Shown: positions 1-11,010, counted from the stretch's first letter. The stretch is 64,000 nucleotides of DNA from Dryomyza anilis (GCA_951804985.1 OX638130.1:81028583-81092582), one strand, 5' to 3'. Made by a program: numbers and translations. The notes: generated from the sequence alone by a model not told the origin.

Positions 1-884
1 CTAATTCGTTTTAATGTCAAATATATATGTACATAGAAATATAAAATATACGTATGCTACTATTTGTTACTGAATTAAAAGTGATTTAAATTGAAAAAGT
101 AAAGTTTTAAAATGTTTTATATGTAGTAAAGTTATAAAAAATTTGCTGTAATAAATCCATAAAGAAATTTGGAGCAATAATTAAAAAAAAATTGATTTCA
201 CACATATATTAGAAATAGTCAAACGTAATTTTGAAAAATATGTAAAGCGCTCACAAAAAGTCCTTATGTTAATCCCACGTTAAAAACTTTATATTGATAC
301 AAAATTTTATAGAAAAAAGTGTTAATCTTATATGAAAGAGCACCTCTACAAATTCCAGTAGTGTATTTAGAAATAATCGAACTAATTTTGAAAAAATTTG
401 GCGTTTTTTCGAAATTCGAGTTCGAAAACTTTATATTTATTTAATAAAAACATACCAATTTTTAAAAAGTTTGGAATTTAGAAAAAAAAGTCAACTTATA
501 TGTTTTTTATACATGTACAAAGCTATTGACCTAGTTTTATATTAAAATAAAAGAGTAGACATTATTTAATTTCTACGCATCATAAATATTTTATAAAATA
601 TTGAACAAAGATACTTTTTAAATAAAGAGTATCGGTGCATGGTACCAGTAATAAAAACTGGGTATACCACTCGATTTCGCAAGGAATTCTTTTTAAGAAT
701 CTCTAATTTCCAGATATCTATTTTTATTAATGTAGACGTGAGATTTAAAAACCTTCATGCGCACGTTTTTGCTCATTTTTCCCATACGTACTCAAACGAA
801 ACGTAGAGTACGTATGTTGCCAGCATTTAAATCATACGACAAAATATGATTTTTTATTTATATATAAAAAATTAATGGTAAAAC
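1..884. other. AT-rich noncoding DNA
   Basis: No credible coding signal. An imperfect direct duplication is visible: the block starting TAGAAATAGTCAAACG at about 209 recurs as TAGAAATAATCGAACT at about 368, each followed by TAATTTTGAAAAA, so the two are 159 bases apart. This suggests a degenerate tandem or repeated element. Otherwise there are only A/T tracts. Confidence 0.6.
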
Positions 885-925
885 AAAATTAATATACCCT
901 TTCACACTTAGTGTAGGGTATAAAA
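885..925 (-). mobile_element. 5'-terminal fragment of a DINE-like (Helitron-related) element
   Basis: On the minus strand this reads TATACCCTACACTAAGTG then TGAAAGGGTATATTA, nearly the same as the first ~35 bases of the element at 53626. It is self-complementary (TATACCC paired with GGGTATA), as the terminal stem of INE-1/DINE-1 elements is. Nothing else of the element follows, so this is an isolated terminus. Confidence 0.6.
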
Positions 926-1489
926 ATTGAAAGAAATATTCAAAGACTGAAACGAACGAATCGTTTGAAATACGTTATACGAATTTTAGACAAATGGGAC
1001 TAATCATAATCACACAATAATAAAAAGATACTTAAGGGGATAAGGGGATTGTACTAACCATAACAATAATTTGGTTGCTTTGTAGGATAAAAAACGATAA
1101 TTTCAACACTGGCGTAATACTTTCGGCTCCCGACCACCTGGCAACACTGCTTAGCCATGTAGAAAATAAGAAACTTAAAACCCAAAGAAACTCTAATTTA
1201 TAACAGCAATATTGGTGCCATTCATTTACAGAATATATTTATATATTGTATATTTATCTACTCCTATTTTCATTTCAAATAATAAAAAAAAAAAATCGAT
1301 TCAATAAGAATACGAAAATAAACATTTATATATTTGAAGAATATTTCATTTATTATTGTCATATCGAAATGATTAAAAAGTTACCAAGCTGACAAAAAGT
1401 TACCAATTTTGGTTGTAAATTACCAAGAGTGGCAACTGTGGTTACAAGCACAGCGCAAAATCACCATTATGCAGTAGAGATGGGTGTGT
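926..1489. other. Noncoding, no feature seen
   Basis: AT-rich sequence with poly-A runs and the repeated phrase AAGTTACCAA near 1378-1410. I see no gene, repeat boundary or recognisable regulatory site. Confidence 0.5.
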
Positions 1490-1735
1490 TCCGTTTTTGT
1501 TTCGTGTCACGTCCGAAAATCCGAGTTCGATTCCAGTTCCGGTTCCACACATTTTTAATAACGATTCTGGTTCCGGTGTTTTTGTTTGTGTTCTGTCGTG
1601 TTTTTCGTGTTTCTTCGTGTCTTTTTAAATCCCGTGCTTTATCGTGCTTTTCGTGCGAGCCTGTAAATTTAGTCTTCGGGCTCGTGCTCGTGCGTGTCAC
1701 CTATCGGCGTGCCCGTGCGTGTCCGTGCCATCAAA
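1490..1735. repeat. CGTG-rich degenerate simple repeat
   Basis: More than a dozen CGTG cores are packed into about 240 bases. The + strand is strongly T/G/C-skewed: the first half is TTCGTGT-like, the second half CGTGCC/CGTGCG-like. The unit is variable (about 6-9 bases), so this is a decayed simple-sequence expansion. The open frames through it (+ and -) are a by-product of its low complexity and do not start at ATG in the longest case. Confidence 0.6.
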
Positions 1736-2710
1736 ACAGGCACGCGCCCTCTATATTTTGCAGGACCCTGTCTCGTTTGTCCCTGACCAGACCTCCCACC
1801 TAACTGGAAGGTTATATGAGAGCTTAAATATCATTATGGTAATATTAGATACTGATCCCACTTCAATACGAAATGCTACTATTTTGTTAATATGGCAACA
1901 CTTTCGGGATTTTCTCTCTCTCTCTTTTTCTTGTTTTTCTTATTTTGTTTGCATTGTTGTTACATGTGCCACATGTGGTAAAGTCGTTAAACAACCGCTG
2001 CAATATCATAAAATTGCACATGTTGCCGTAGTTGTTGGTGCTGCTTTTGCAGTTGTTCAGATTATCAGCAACAATTTTCTATGTTTTTGTTTTCAATGCT
2101 TTCTGGTTTCAGCATTTTTTGTTTTGTTTTGTTTTATTTAAATTTTTGTTTTTTTGCAACGATGTTCTGAGCATTAATAGTTTTAAATGTAGTTGAACTA
2201 ATGGCGATGACACATCCACCGACAGACAGGCACACAAAAAGACAAACAATTTACCGACGGAAAGCCGTGCGGACAGACAAATAAACTGCATCTTGCGGTA
2301 CGTGTCCAGCAGTGCTGACTAAGAATTAGCGTCGTTGAAGAGTTCCTGTTGCTTAGCTGCTAAATAAGTGCGAATTTGTTGCGATGAAGACAAAGATGAC
2401 TGACTGAGTGACGGTGAGGCTGGTGACCAATGCTAATGGAATGCTAAAGAATAGTGGCAGCAAGAAGAGCTCAGCTGTTGGATGATATCTCATACTTTGG
2501 AAGCCTCGCAGTGATTTATGTAGATTTTTAACATGGATACCATTGAGGTTGTATGCGCCATCTAGGAGGTAGTATGAAATTTCGTACCACGATGTAGTTA
2601 TGTACTCAGTGTTTTACATAATAGAAAATAATGTTTGCGAAAATTCGTATTGTTGCCCTCGGAATTTCTGCGCAACTCATACAAAGTACTAATCATCATG
2701 CGAGCAACAT
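1736..2710. other. Noncoding with short simple repeats
   Basis: Contains a (TC)n run at about 1914-1927, TTTTG runs near 2115-2150, and a GACA-rich stretch at 2210-2280 (repeated GACAGACA/GACAAA). It reads like intergenic or intronic fly DNA. No gene is supported. Confidence 0.5.
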
Positions 2711-3532
2711 ACACCCAAAGAACGAATCAGTTGGGGCAACCGTCTTTATTTGCCAACCGATTTATTTAGTTCTGTCAACATTCGACTGATTCAGTTGTTG
2801 CAACATCGCGTATCAGTTCACACAACTAATGAATACAATTGACACAACCAATTTGTTTAGTTGTGGTAGCCAATTTAATTATAAGAATGCGGCCATTTTA
2901 CCAAGCCCTAGCGTTCCAACGTGTTGCAAACACTAAGTCAGCGTCACAACAGCGTTCCCGAGATCGAACATTGCCGACGATTCGTTGTGCTGCTGATTTC
3001 GTGTTTGCAACACGTTGAATCGCAGTACGTCCGTTGTTGAAGAAAGTATATTTGAGCATGAAAAAACAGAACAGTAAAGACGAACAAGCCTTAAAACAAT
3101 TCCAAATTTTGTTTAAGACGTGGCACGCGCTGTCCGCAGCACAAAACAAAATGAGTGAAAAATCTAAAGCTTGCGCGACTGGTGTTGTCCTGCTTTGGCA
3201 TCGCTTTTATACAAGGCAACTGATTTCGCAGTTGAATCAAATAAATATTGGTTGCTACAACCTAATATAACTAACTATCTATTAAGTCAACTAAATATTG
3301 GTTATGTCTCATTTTGAATTTAGTTGCCGTAGCAATGGAAATAAAAAAAATTGAAAATGGATAAAAAGTTTGTTTCCCCAATCAATGTTGCAGTTGCTTC
3401 AACTAATAGTTGGTTACGCTTCATTCTATTGTTTACCACAAATGAATTTCAGTTGAGGCTGACTAAATTTGGTAGATGCAAATGAATATTCGTTGAAACA
3501 ACTGCACGCCAAGCAATTATTTTTTTGTGTGT
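2711..3532. mobile_element. Non-autonomous DNA transposon with ACACMCAAA termini
   Basis: The left end (TACACCCAAAGAACGAATCA, from 2710) and the reverse complement of the right end (TACACACAAAAAAATAATTG, ending 3533) match at about 20 of 28 positions and so form terminal inverted repeats. The ~820-base interior is unusually rich in CAACTAA/TTAGTTG phrases, including direct repeats of AAATATTGGTT at about 3243 and 3290, and carries a perfect 17-bp hairpin (separate entry). No transposase frame is recognisable; the 78-residue frame at 3034-3270 matches nothing I know. Superfamily not determined. Confidence 0.5.
2917..3017. repeat. Hairpin-forming inverted repeat
   Basis: CAACGTGTTGCAAACAC (2917-2933) is the exact reverse complement of GTGTTTGCAACACGTTG (3001-3017), with a 67-base loop. 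Inside it, CACAAC and GTTGTG near 2945 and 2984 pair as well, extending the foldback. It sits in the inverted-repeat element at 2711-3532. Confidence 0.8.
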
Positions 3533-5373
3533 ACGATGAACTGGTCCTTATACATCTAGATTATAATACATCCTAATAAAAGTTATTTATAGAGCCTTTT
3601 CTTGAATTTGTTCCACAAGTTTACTTCTCATGTGCTGAAACTTTGAGATTTTCTTGCCTTTGCTCACGCCCTCTTGATTATATTTCCCACATCAACGACC
3701 TCTTCGAACTGAATTCTGTATATTCGTGACTTCGCTGAAAGTTTTAATTACTTTGGTAACAAATTTTGACATTGATTGGAAAACTTGCACTTCAAAGTGT
3801 TTCTGTTGTACATTTATGAATTTGACATTTTTCTTAATTTATTTAATTATAAGTTTCCTATTGATATTGTAGCAATAGGCACACACACACATGATATTGT
3901 CATTCAAGTGGGAAATATAGGTATTTCCTAGAATTACAGTTCAATGTTTTTTACTATCTCGTGTTTCTTTTATATACAATTTTTCATTTCCTAAATGAAA
4001 CATATTTTATGAGCATGTTTTGATGCAGTTTTCAAATGACATCTGGTGTCTTCTGTCCGCAAAGCACTTCACATAAAAGAATCCTCTTTTGGCATGAGGT
4101 TGAAAGGAAGAAAATTTATTTGTAACAAGCAGGCAGGGCACAAACACAGTTTAAAAAAATATGCACAATGGCATAAAAAACCTTTCAACATTTTCGACAA
4201 GCGAATTCGTTGGTTGGGCAATGGGTAGGTTGTTTTTATCTCGAATATTAATTTATAATAAATCTATATTAGTGTCATTAGGTCTCATATTTTTTACGGT
4301 GTATAGAAAATTTCACTACACCACACTTGCAGCAACCTAAATATTGTTCGTTCATTCGAATGCCTTCGATGTCCTATCTTGGCGCCCTCATGACACAACC
4401 ATTATCGACGTAGAATAATACTTCGATATTATTTCTATATGTATGCGCCATTGGACGAACTGTCATCAGTGCAATTTGCGCAGCAATCACATTCGAACGA
4501 AGGGACTCTTCTGCAAAATCAACGGGAGAAATATAAATATTTTGACAGAAACCCCACAAAGAACAGCACAAGTGTTTTTGATGGGTTAACAATGCGGAAA
4601 ACGTTGAATTGTGCTAACATTTCCACATTTTAAAATATGGTTTAAGTTCAAGGTAAATATATATTTCTATAATATAAACAACTTTTTACAACACATACCG
4701 AAAGTAAAAATATATGGCTACAATATACGCAGAAAAGAAATGTTAATATTCTTGTTTTTTACACTCATACACTGAGCTACAAAAATTACTATAAAATTAA
4801 AAATATATATTTAAATTAAAGGATTGCATTTAGAAATTGTATTTAAAAATCGCGCATTGGTGGTACGAATAATTGTTGCATACAACTAGGGGCAGCATTT
4901 ACGAATCAAACTGAAACTTTGTGTTCGATGTCAGTCTGCTTGTCATATAATTCCTTGCGCCTTTTAAAGCGAAAAACAAATTTTATATTATAAAATTAAT
5001 TAACAAAACCAACGTCGTAATGTTCTAGTCAAGGAGACAGGAGAAAAATAGAAATTAATTAAAATATATCTAATATAAAAACAGAATTATAAAAAGAAAT
5101 AAATAAATTGTCAGGTAGCGATAATGACCGTTTTATTTTGGCACAGCCATAAGAAATAATCTTCCGCATCATCGATAAATAGATCGTTTTAAATTGAATA
5201 AATTTTATTGGACAAATTAGGAATTTATCGCATTCGTCATTCGTGTGGCAAATTTAATTACATAAAATAATTAGAAAAGTCTTCTCTCTCAGGAGTCGAT
5301 AAGTATCAAAAGCACAGTTGGGCTGGTGTGACCTCTTTTTGTTATTGAACGTCTGTCTTAAGTACTGACTTAA
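3533..5373. other. Noncoding, no clear feature
   Basis: AT-rich. Notable: (CA)5 at about 3881-3890; an ATG-initiated 64-codon frame at 4439-4633 (+) that starts MYAPLDELSS and resembles nothing known to me; and TCAGGTAGCG at about 5112-5121, which contains the heptamer CAGGTAG. These single occurrences are not enough to call a gene or regulatory element. Confidence 0.5.
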
Positions 5374-5718
5374 CTAAAATCTACCTTCAGAATGGTGCCA
5401 TATAGAACAATAAGAATTTCTTTGAATTCCTACGGTTAACTCTATTTGAAAACCAAACACTTGAACGTCAGAATGCATTGCAATTGACCTCGTTTCTGGG
5501 CGCACTAAGTAGCTTCGCTCATTTAGATAAGCTGCCACCCGCCGCATATTTATCTTCTGAATGCCAGACGCGCTGTACCCTTTGGAGCCTATAATATATA
5601 ATACGCTGCTGCAGTTGTGTAGATCGATTTTTGGTGAACTTGGTGGAACAGTCAGATAGATAATGACGTCAAACAGACTTTCTAAGTTTAATGCATATGC
5701 GTTGAAGAATACAAACAT
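5374..5718 (-). CDS. Unrecognised 114-codon ORF, probably not a gene
   Basis: An ATG-initiated frame on the minus strand begins MFVFFNAYALNLESL and ends at a stop after a C-terminal stretch with CSIWHHSEGRF. Base composition is more balanced than in the flanks and the amino-acid mix is fairly protein-like, so a decayed exon or a fragment of an old coding region is possible. I see no domain, signal peptide or conserved motif, and no flanking splice sites or polyadenylation signal that would settle it. By length alone such frames arise by chance in 64 kb. Comparing the frame between related flies for synonymous versus nonsynonymous change would decide. Confidence 0.15.
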   Translation of the reverse strand: MFVFFNAYALNLESLFDVIIYLTVPPSSPKIDLHNCSSVLYIIGSKGYSASGIQKINMRRVAAYLNERSYLVRPETRSIAMHSDVQVFGFQIELTVGIQRNSYCSIWHHSEGRF

Positions 5719-6359
5719 TTCATAGGATTTGATACAGATTTAAAATAAATAAAAATTATATTTATATATATTTTGGGCTCGTTTCAAGCTATACCGGCGA
5801 AAAATTTGAAATTGATTGGAATCAATGGAATCCATGGTTCTTCTTCTCTCTCGACTCTTGCTTATTTCAAAGTGTGATATATATTAAGAAAATTATCTGA
5901 GTAGTGTATTCGCATTGACTTCTACTTTGTATAATGATTGTCACTATTATTTTGCAACCAATATACCCTAAAATTACTATTTTCTATGAACATACATTAT
6001 TAAATGACAAATGATATCTGACAAATGATAGATTTAATAAAAGAAAATTGAAAATGCTTAATATACCTTAATAGTATAATCTATAGATTATAATAATTTA
6101 AAATTAAAATTTAATTTCAATATTTCTGTTTAATAGGACATTGAAAAAATAACGAAATTTTTAAAACTTTGTATAGTATTTTAAATCACCTGCGAACCAA
6201 AATATTTCCATTTACAGTAGTTTCTGCCCCATAACTGAACTAGTTGGTATTTCGATATTTTGCCGTTTATTTATTCATCCATCCATCCACATTACTCCTA
6301 TCTGGGCCATTCGGGGTTACTTGCTTTCAGTCACATTCATAAATCTATGCCTTCTGCTA
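5719..6359. other. Noncoding, AT-rich
   Basis: Nothing recognisable. Composition shifts towards GC near the right end, leading into the island at 6360-6780. Confidence 0.5.
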
Positions 6360-6780
6360 CGCTTGGGCCAGGTTTACGATTTCCACATAAATAATACAAC
6401 CATAATACGGCGAACGAGATTTTTATGAACGCAGCACTTTGTAAATGCGGCCCCGAGCACAAACACGCTCGGCGCGACCTACCGCACATACCAAACCGAT
6501 GATCGTGCGCAGATGATTATGATGATGAAGATTATCAATAATATTGACGCGATCATCACTGTCTACGTGGTGGTTTAATGGCGGCGGGTAAGGTGCACGC
6601 GCGCGCCGCCAGAATAAAAAGATCGCCCAAGTTAGAGATCGAAATCGGGATCGTGTGAGCAGCGCAGGTTAACGCCTTCGAATTTATCACACAGATCGAT
6701 TGCCGATGTCGAGAATGTCGTCACTGTCTTCTGTCGCTTTTCATCGCTCGATGTCGGCTGTTTTCGAACATGAAAAGCAA
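6360..6780. promoter_or_regulatory. GC-rich island, candidate cis-regulatory module
   Basis: Clearly richer in G+C than its AT-rich surroundings. It contains a near-palindrome (GGCGGCG at 6580 opposite CGCCGCC at 6604), many GATCG/CGATC words (about 6499, 6550, 6618, 6637, 6650, 6697) and short runs such as GATGATGA. There is no open frame of note across it. The combination of unique, compositionally distinct sequence and dense short words is what insect enhancers or core promoters often look like. That is inference; no specific factor is claimed. Confidence 0.35.
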
Positions 6781-6884
6781 TGTTTTGCATTTCTACTTTT
6801 TTAGAGCCAAAATGAAATAATACAAATCAAAAAAGAATAAAATAACTTCTAAATTGTATAAAATTTTATTTTTCATAATTATAT

Positions 6885-7190
6885 TTATATAAAATGTGAA
6901 TTCATCACTGACCCCTCGTGGTAATTGGCTCTTTTTAGGAATTCTGCATATGACATTCTGCCAATGATTGACATTTCCTGATAATGTATTCGCAACCCAT
7001 GAATATTAAGTGGGAATCCTGCTGGTCGTTTTGTGTACTTCAATATACACAAGTTCTCGTCGAGTTTCATGAACCGTAGTGCAGTGTAAATCACCACGCG
7101 CTGCATACCAGCATTGCAATGTCGTGCCTTTGGTAACCCTTTATTATTATTGGGTGGTCCTTCGGCCGTCTGGCTACGTCCATTCGACAT
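6885..7190 (-). CDS. Unrecognised ~101-codon ORF, probably not a gene
   Basis: From the ATG at 7190 (minus strand) the frame runs MSNGRSQTAEGPPNNNKG to a stop at 6885. The residue mix is fairly protein-like (GMQRVVIY near the middle, IGRMSYAEFLKR near the end), but I recognise no family. Just upstream (7208-7226) lies a small hairpin (CTGACA...TGTCAG), and TGACAGT words recur to 7450, so this could be part of a mobile element. No splice sites or polyadenylation signal support a gene. Confidence 0.15.
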   Translation of the reverse strand: MSNGRSQTAEGPPNNNKGLPKARHCNAGMQRVVIYTALRFMKLDENLCILKYTKRPAGFPLNIHGLRIHYQEMSIIGRMSYAEFLKRANYHEGSVMNSHFI

Positions 7191-8641
7191 GTTCAATGGT
7201 GCTCGCTCACTGACAGTTCTTGTCAGTTGCCGTTCTGTCTACCGATTTGCAATCGAGGTTGGTTGCATTTGTTTTCATTACAACTGATCACCATCGCATT
7301 TCTCGAAACATGAAATTAATGAATAATGAAATCTTTCGCGAATACTTCCAATTGCCTTCCAAAATGTGTTTTCGAAATGAAACGCATAGCATTTGGTTTA
7401 AAGTTGTAGTGATGGGATGCGATTTGACAGTTGAGTGCCTGAAATTGACAGTCGTTACAAAAATAATAATTTGAAAATAATGATACGAATTGAATTAAAT
7501 TAATTTAAAAGAAAATGTACATGAACTTGCATATCAAGCTTGCATTTACGATCTCCTGCATTTCATTCTTGCCCGTTGTCTAAATTGATACTAATTCTTT
7601 CACACCTTTAATTGTTCGACGTGTCTCCATCCGCTAGGTACTTCTTCGAATAACCATTCCTCCATAATTAAATGGAACATTTTTCGGTTCTCATGACCAT
7701 AACATATAAGCATTAGCATTAGTAATATATATCTCTAAAAAAGGTATTCAAAATAACTTTTGGATTTTTGAAATATTTTGTAAATTTTGATTTACAAAAA
7801 TCACCCTACCAAAACTATCAAAATAAACGTTTTTAAAATTTGCGAGTACGCTGACTAAGTTTTCTAATATGAGGAAAGAACAGTTCCCGAATAATATTTA
7901 AAATGAATGATTTAAGTAAGAGCATTCTATTGAGAGAAATTACTCACCAAAAAAAGTATGTAAATTATTTAGAGATACATTGTCAGGAAAGAGTTGACAA
8001 AATGTTTCCAAAGAATCACTCATGGCGACTTTTATCAGATGACGCTTCTGTAACTAAATCAAATATTTCCCTTGACTGCTCGATTTGTTATACTCTACGT
8101 CGCAGTGTTTAATTCTGTAGTACGTGTCCTATTTTTAAGTCCGGTTAACTGCCATGGTCCATGGCAAACTTGTCAGCTGTTTTTCTGTTTTTTTAGTTTT
8201 AAAACTCTTAAATTTTAATGTGAATTCTTGAGTGGATTATGATGTCTTTTATGTGTTTTTTGAAGTGATCTTCTGCCGAGTTCAATAAAAAAAGCATCAT
8301 TGAAGAATATTCTATGAATTCCATCAAAGTGAATGCATTGAATGACTTCAATAATACTTAAGATTCTAATCGCATTTGAAACTAATTTGAATGCTATTAA
8401 TTAATGCACTCATTGAGCATGCATTTTGAATGTTTGATGAGTTGGTTTTATGATCGTTGAATGTTTATTGTTTGAATGAAAACACATAAAAATCAAACAT
8501 GTCTAAATGACCAAAATGTTAATAGAAATAAAATCGACGATCTTTTAGAATATATAACATTGCATTTTATATGTTGTAAGACTTTTGAACAATATCCTGC
8601 TGTCAGTTTGCGGTCAAACATTATCATCTTTTGGTCACTTT
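7191..8641. other. Noncoding, AT-rich
   Basis: TGACAGT-type words recur at 7209-7226 and 7427-7452. A 14-base word (CAGGAAAGAGTTGA, 7984-7997) recurs exactly at 9000-9013. No gene is supported; frames here are short and of chance character. Confidence 0.5.
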
Positions 8642-8780
8642 CCCTAGTAGAAATTTTTGTAGGGTCATGATTGAAGAATGATCATTGCATATTTCCCTTG
8701 TCATAACGCGACCAGTTATATGAACAACAAAATCTGGCCATGAGTAGGTAGACAATTAGAATAGGATACATTTCTATGTG
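8642..8780 (+). mobile_element. MITE, CCCTAGTAG family, copy 1
   Basis: Starts with CCCTAGTAGAAATTTTTG and ends near TACATTTCTATGTG, a worn version of the inverted end. The interior shares GATCATTG and CATAACGCGACCAGTTA with the copies at 12039, 23833 and 37437. About 140 bases long with no coding capacity. The SINE at 8795 lies immediately to its right. Confidence 0.6.
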
Positions 8781-8794
8781 TAAAGTGAGACTTA

Positions 8795-8994
8795 GCCGGC
8801 CTCAGCAGTCCAGAGGTAGCGCGCTGGACTTGCATTCTGAAGGTCTCGGGTTCGAATCCCGGCTTGGGCATGGGCGCTCGTGGTGATATTAACCACAAAG
8901 TTGTAGGGAATAGACTTCACAGTACAATGGATATAGTCTGTCTGAGTGCTGTGGATCTTAGTAGATATTCCAAAAAAAAAAAAAAAAAAAAAAA
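8795..8994 (+). mobile_element. tRNA-derived SINE with 23-A tail
   Basis: The 5' part resembles a tRNA: an A-box-like segment around 8815-8827 (GGTAGCGCGCTGG) and a canonical B box GGTTCGAATCC at 8849-8859, together the internal promoter for RNA polymerase III. A non-tRNA body of about 110 bases follows, then an uninterrupted run of 23 A (8972-8994). The intact tail suggests a fairly recent insertion. I could not find a convincing flanking target duplication. It is not a tRNA gene: no proper acceptor stem pairs around it. Confidence 0.8.
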
Positions 8995-9119
8995 GTATTC
9001 AGGAAAGAGTTGAATCAATTTAACCGTTCTCATCTTTCAAGTAACCTTTTGGTCCTTGAAGGGTTATTAAGTGTTGATTGGTCATAAATTTTTGAACACG
9101 TCAATATTACATATAGGTA

Positions 9120-9450
9120 CTATTGGATGAGAAAGTCGATCTGGAGAATTATCAAAAAATTTGTAAATACTGATTAAAATAAAATTACAAAGAGTGCCTG
9201 TGAAATTAATCACTAGTTCTGTATTTGCTATCCGATTTTGATGGGCTGTAGTTTGTTGAAACAGTAACTAAATTTCCTAACAGATGACTTGTCGACTTTT
9301 TAGTTTATTTCCCATGGAAGACTTTATTTCAATTCAATTCAAAATTGTAGATTTAGGTATCAAAACCCGAACTTTGTGATCTCGGCGGGTCCATTTACCA
9401 TATTCGGATTTCGCTGAAAATTCTCCACATAGATTTTTCTCATCCAATAG
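9120..9450. mobile_element. MITE with CTATTGGATGAGAAA termini
   Basis: CTATTGGATGAGAAAGTC at 9120 is repeated in inverted orientation at the right end (TTTTTCTCATCCAATAG, ending 9450); both are followed inward by TGGAGAATT. The arms match over about 30 bases with few mismatches. Element length is 331 bases, with no transposase. The flanking bases are compatible with a TA-containing target, but the duplication is not clean. Confidence 0.65.
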
Positions 9451-10690
9451 AGTATTTTTAGGGTTGATCTTTTCAATCAAATTCTATATATATTTTTTAA
9501 AAATATCCATTGTCAGTCTAATGTACATAAGTCTATACTATATATTCCGAAATTAATATTCAAATAAAAAGAATGATTACCTTGTTTTTCTGTGGTTTAA
9601 ATATCAATATCAAAATATTTACTAAGTTACATATATTTTCCGTATATCCGTCCATCATTTATCACCTATACAGCCTTTCCATTTCCATGGTTCTGGTTCA
9701 TTTCAAAAACATAAATTCATTTAGAGCTGTGAAAAGTATCTATATCTCATCGCTCTGTATCGATTCTCTCAATTAAATCCCTTAAAATGAGTTTAATTCA
9801 AATTTATTACAAACGAAAACGTAGCCAACCGCGAACAAAACTTCAACAACATCATCGACATGTTGCCAACAATAAAATATCAATTAAAACCCATCAAATG
9901 TGTAGCCATAAATAAAACACCGCGAGCATCGCGTGAATACCATGGAAGAACAACTGCGAACGCATGCATGTTCGGAATTAAATTTCAATGAAATTAATAT
10001 TTCATTTCAATAGTAGTACATAGAAAAAAATTATAAATCCAATTAACAAAATACATCATTCTTATGAATTTAGTATTTTTGAGAGCTCATGTCGAAAAAG
10101 AGTTTGTCCTTGGAACCATGGAGCAACTCATCGTCCAGAGGATATGTCCAAAAACATTATTAAGAAAGTTAACAACATGATGGAAAAAATTGTTCATGGT
10201 TATCCTGGACAAGTCCTCATCCTCCAGTTGACTTTTATAACGCTAAATGAGCCCTAATTTTGAATTTTGCACTCAAATATGAACACTTAAAAGAGCCCAA
10301 AAAGTCTTTCTCACATTTATGTGACTTGTACTACACCCTCGGAGAGCACCGAAATACCCTTTCACGAGTCTATTTCTTGAACGTTCAGAAACAATTTTCA
10401 TTTTGATATCTTTAGAACTGTAATTTATCTGGGCCCAAAATAACTCCCAAATATGATTTTTTCTGTGTAATATTTTAGAGAGCTCCAAAAACAGTCTTCA
10501 ATGCGATATTTTTATGAGTCTTTTCCGAGAGCTCATCAAACACTAAAAAATGGATTTTTATTACTCCAATTTCAGAGCGCTCGTAAATCTATTGAATGAT
10601 TAATACTATGATCAAACTATTTTTGAAAACAATTAATTCAATTCATTACATAATATTTTACGAACGAATCGCACCAATGGTACATCATCA
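9451..10690. other. Noncoding, AT-rich
   Basis: Repeated GAGAGCTC/GAGAGCACC phrases occur between 10080 and 10570 (10081, 10334, 10478, 10528), suggesting a decayed internally repetitive element. No gene seen. Confidence 0.45.
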
Positions 10691-10699
10691 AAAAATTGT

Positions 10700-11010
10700 A
10701 ACTGAAATTAAACTTGTCAGGTATATTTTGGCGGGCTGATTCTTGCTGCGTAATCAAAATATGTGGACCACGTAAAAATCGAGTTAAAATTGCAGAAAAG
10801 GCAGTTAGTTTTTGGTACATTTTTCTAACGTTTTCGACATGATACAATCTCAAAATACAATCACAAAATCGCAAAATAAAATATTAAACTTTCCCCCCCC
10901 AAATAAAATTGCGAACAAAAATCTGAGTTCAGATATTAGTTTTTGTTACCTCTCGACACATTTTTTGATTTTTTGCAACATATTGAAGGACAAAATTTCA
11001 ATAATATACC
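10700..11010 (+). repeat. Diverged single-arm relative of the foldback at 19488
   Basis: Shares, in the same order as the left arm of the foldback at 19488-19860, the phrases CTGATTCTTGCTGC, AAAAATCGAGT, TTGCA/AAAAGGC, TTTTGGTAC, TTTCGACA, then CAGATATTAGTTTTTG and the CTCGACACATTTTTTG region. The match is imperfect, with many substitutions and indels, so this copy is older. No second inverted arm is visible nearby. Confidence 0.55.

Noticed and set aside
1644..2141. Longest open frame (165 codons)
   Set aside because: Starts at GTG, not ATG, and runs through the CGTG simple repeat, a TC run and T-rich DNA; low-complexity artefact.
8795..8870. Possible tRNA gene
   Set aside because: A and B boxes are present but there is no pairing acceptor stem and a SINE body with poly-A tail follows.
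8716..8898. 60-codon minus-strand ORF with an RAPMPKPGFEPETF-like stretch
   Set aside because: It lies across the tRNA-like head of the SINE; the peptide is the translated B-box region that often appears as a spurious protein in databases.
7984..9013. Exact 14-mer CAGGAAAGAGTTGA at 7984 and 9000
   Set aside because: Flanks do not align; one shared 14-mer in AT-rich DNA this long is weak evidence of duplication.
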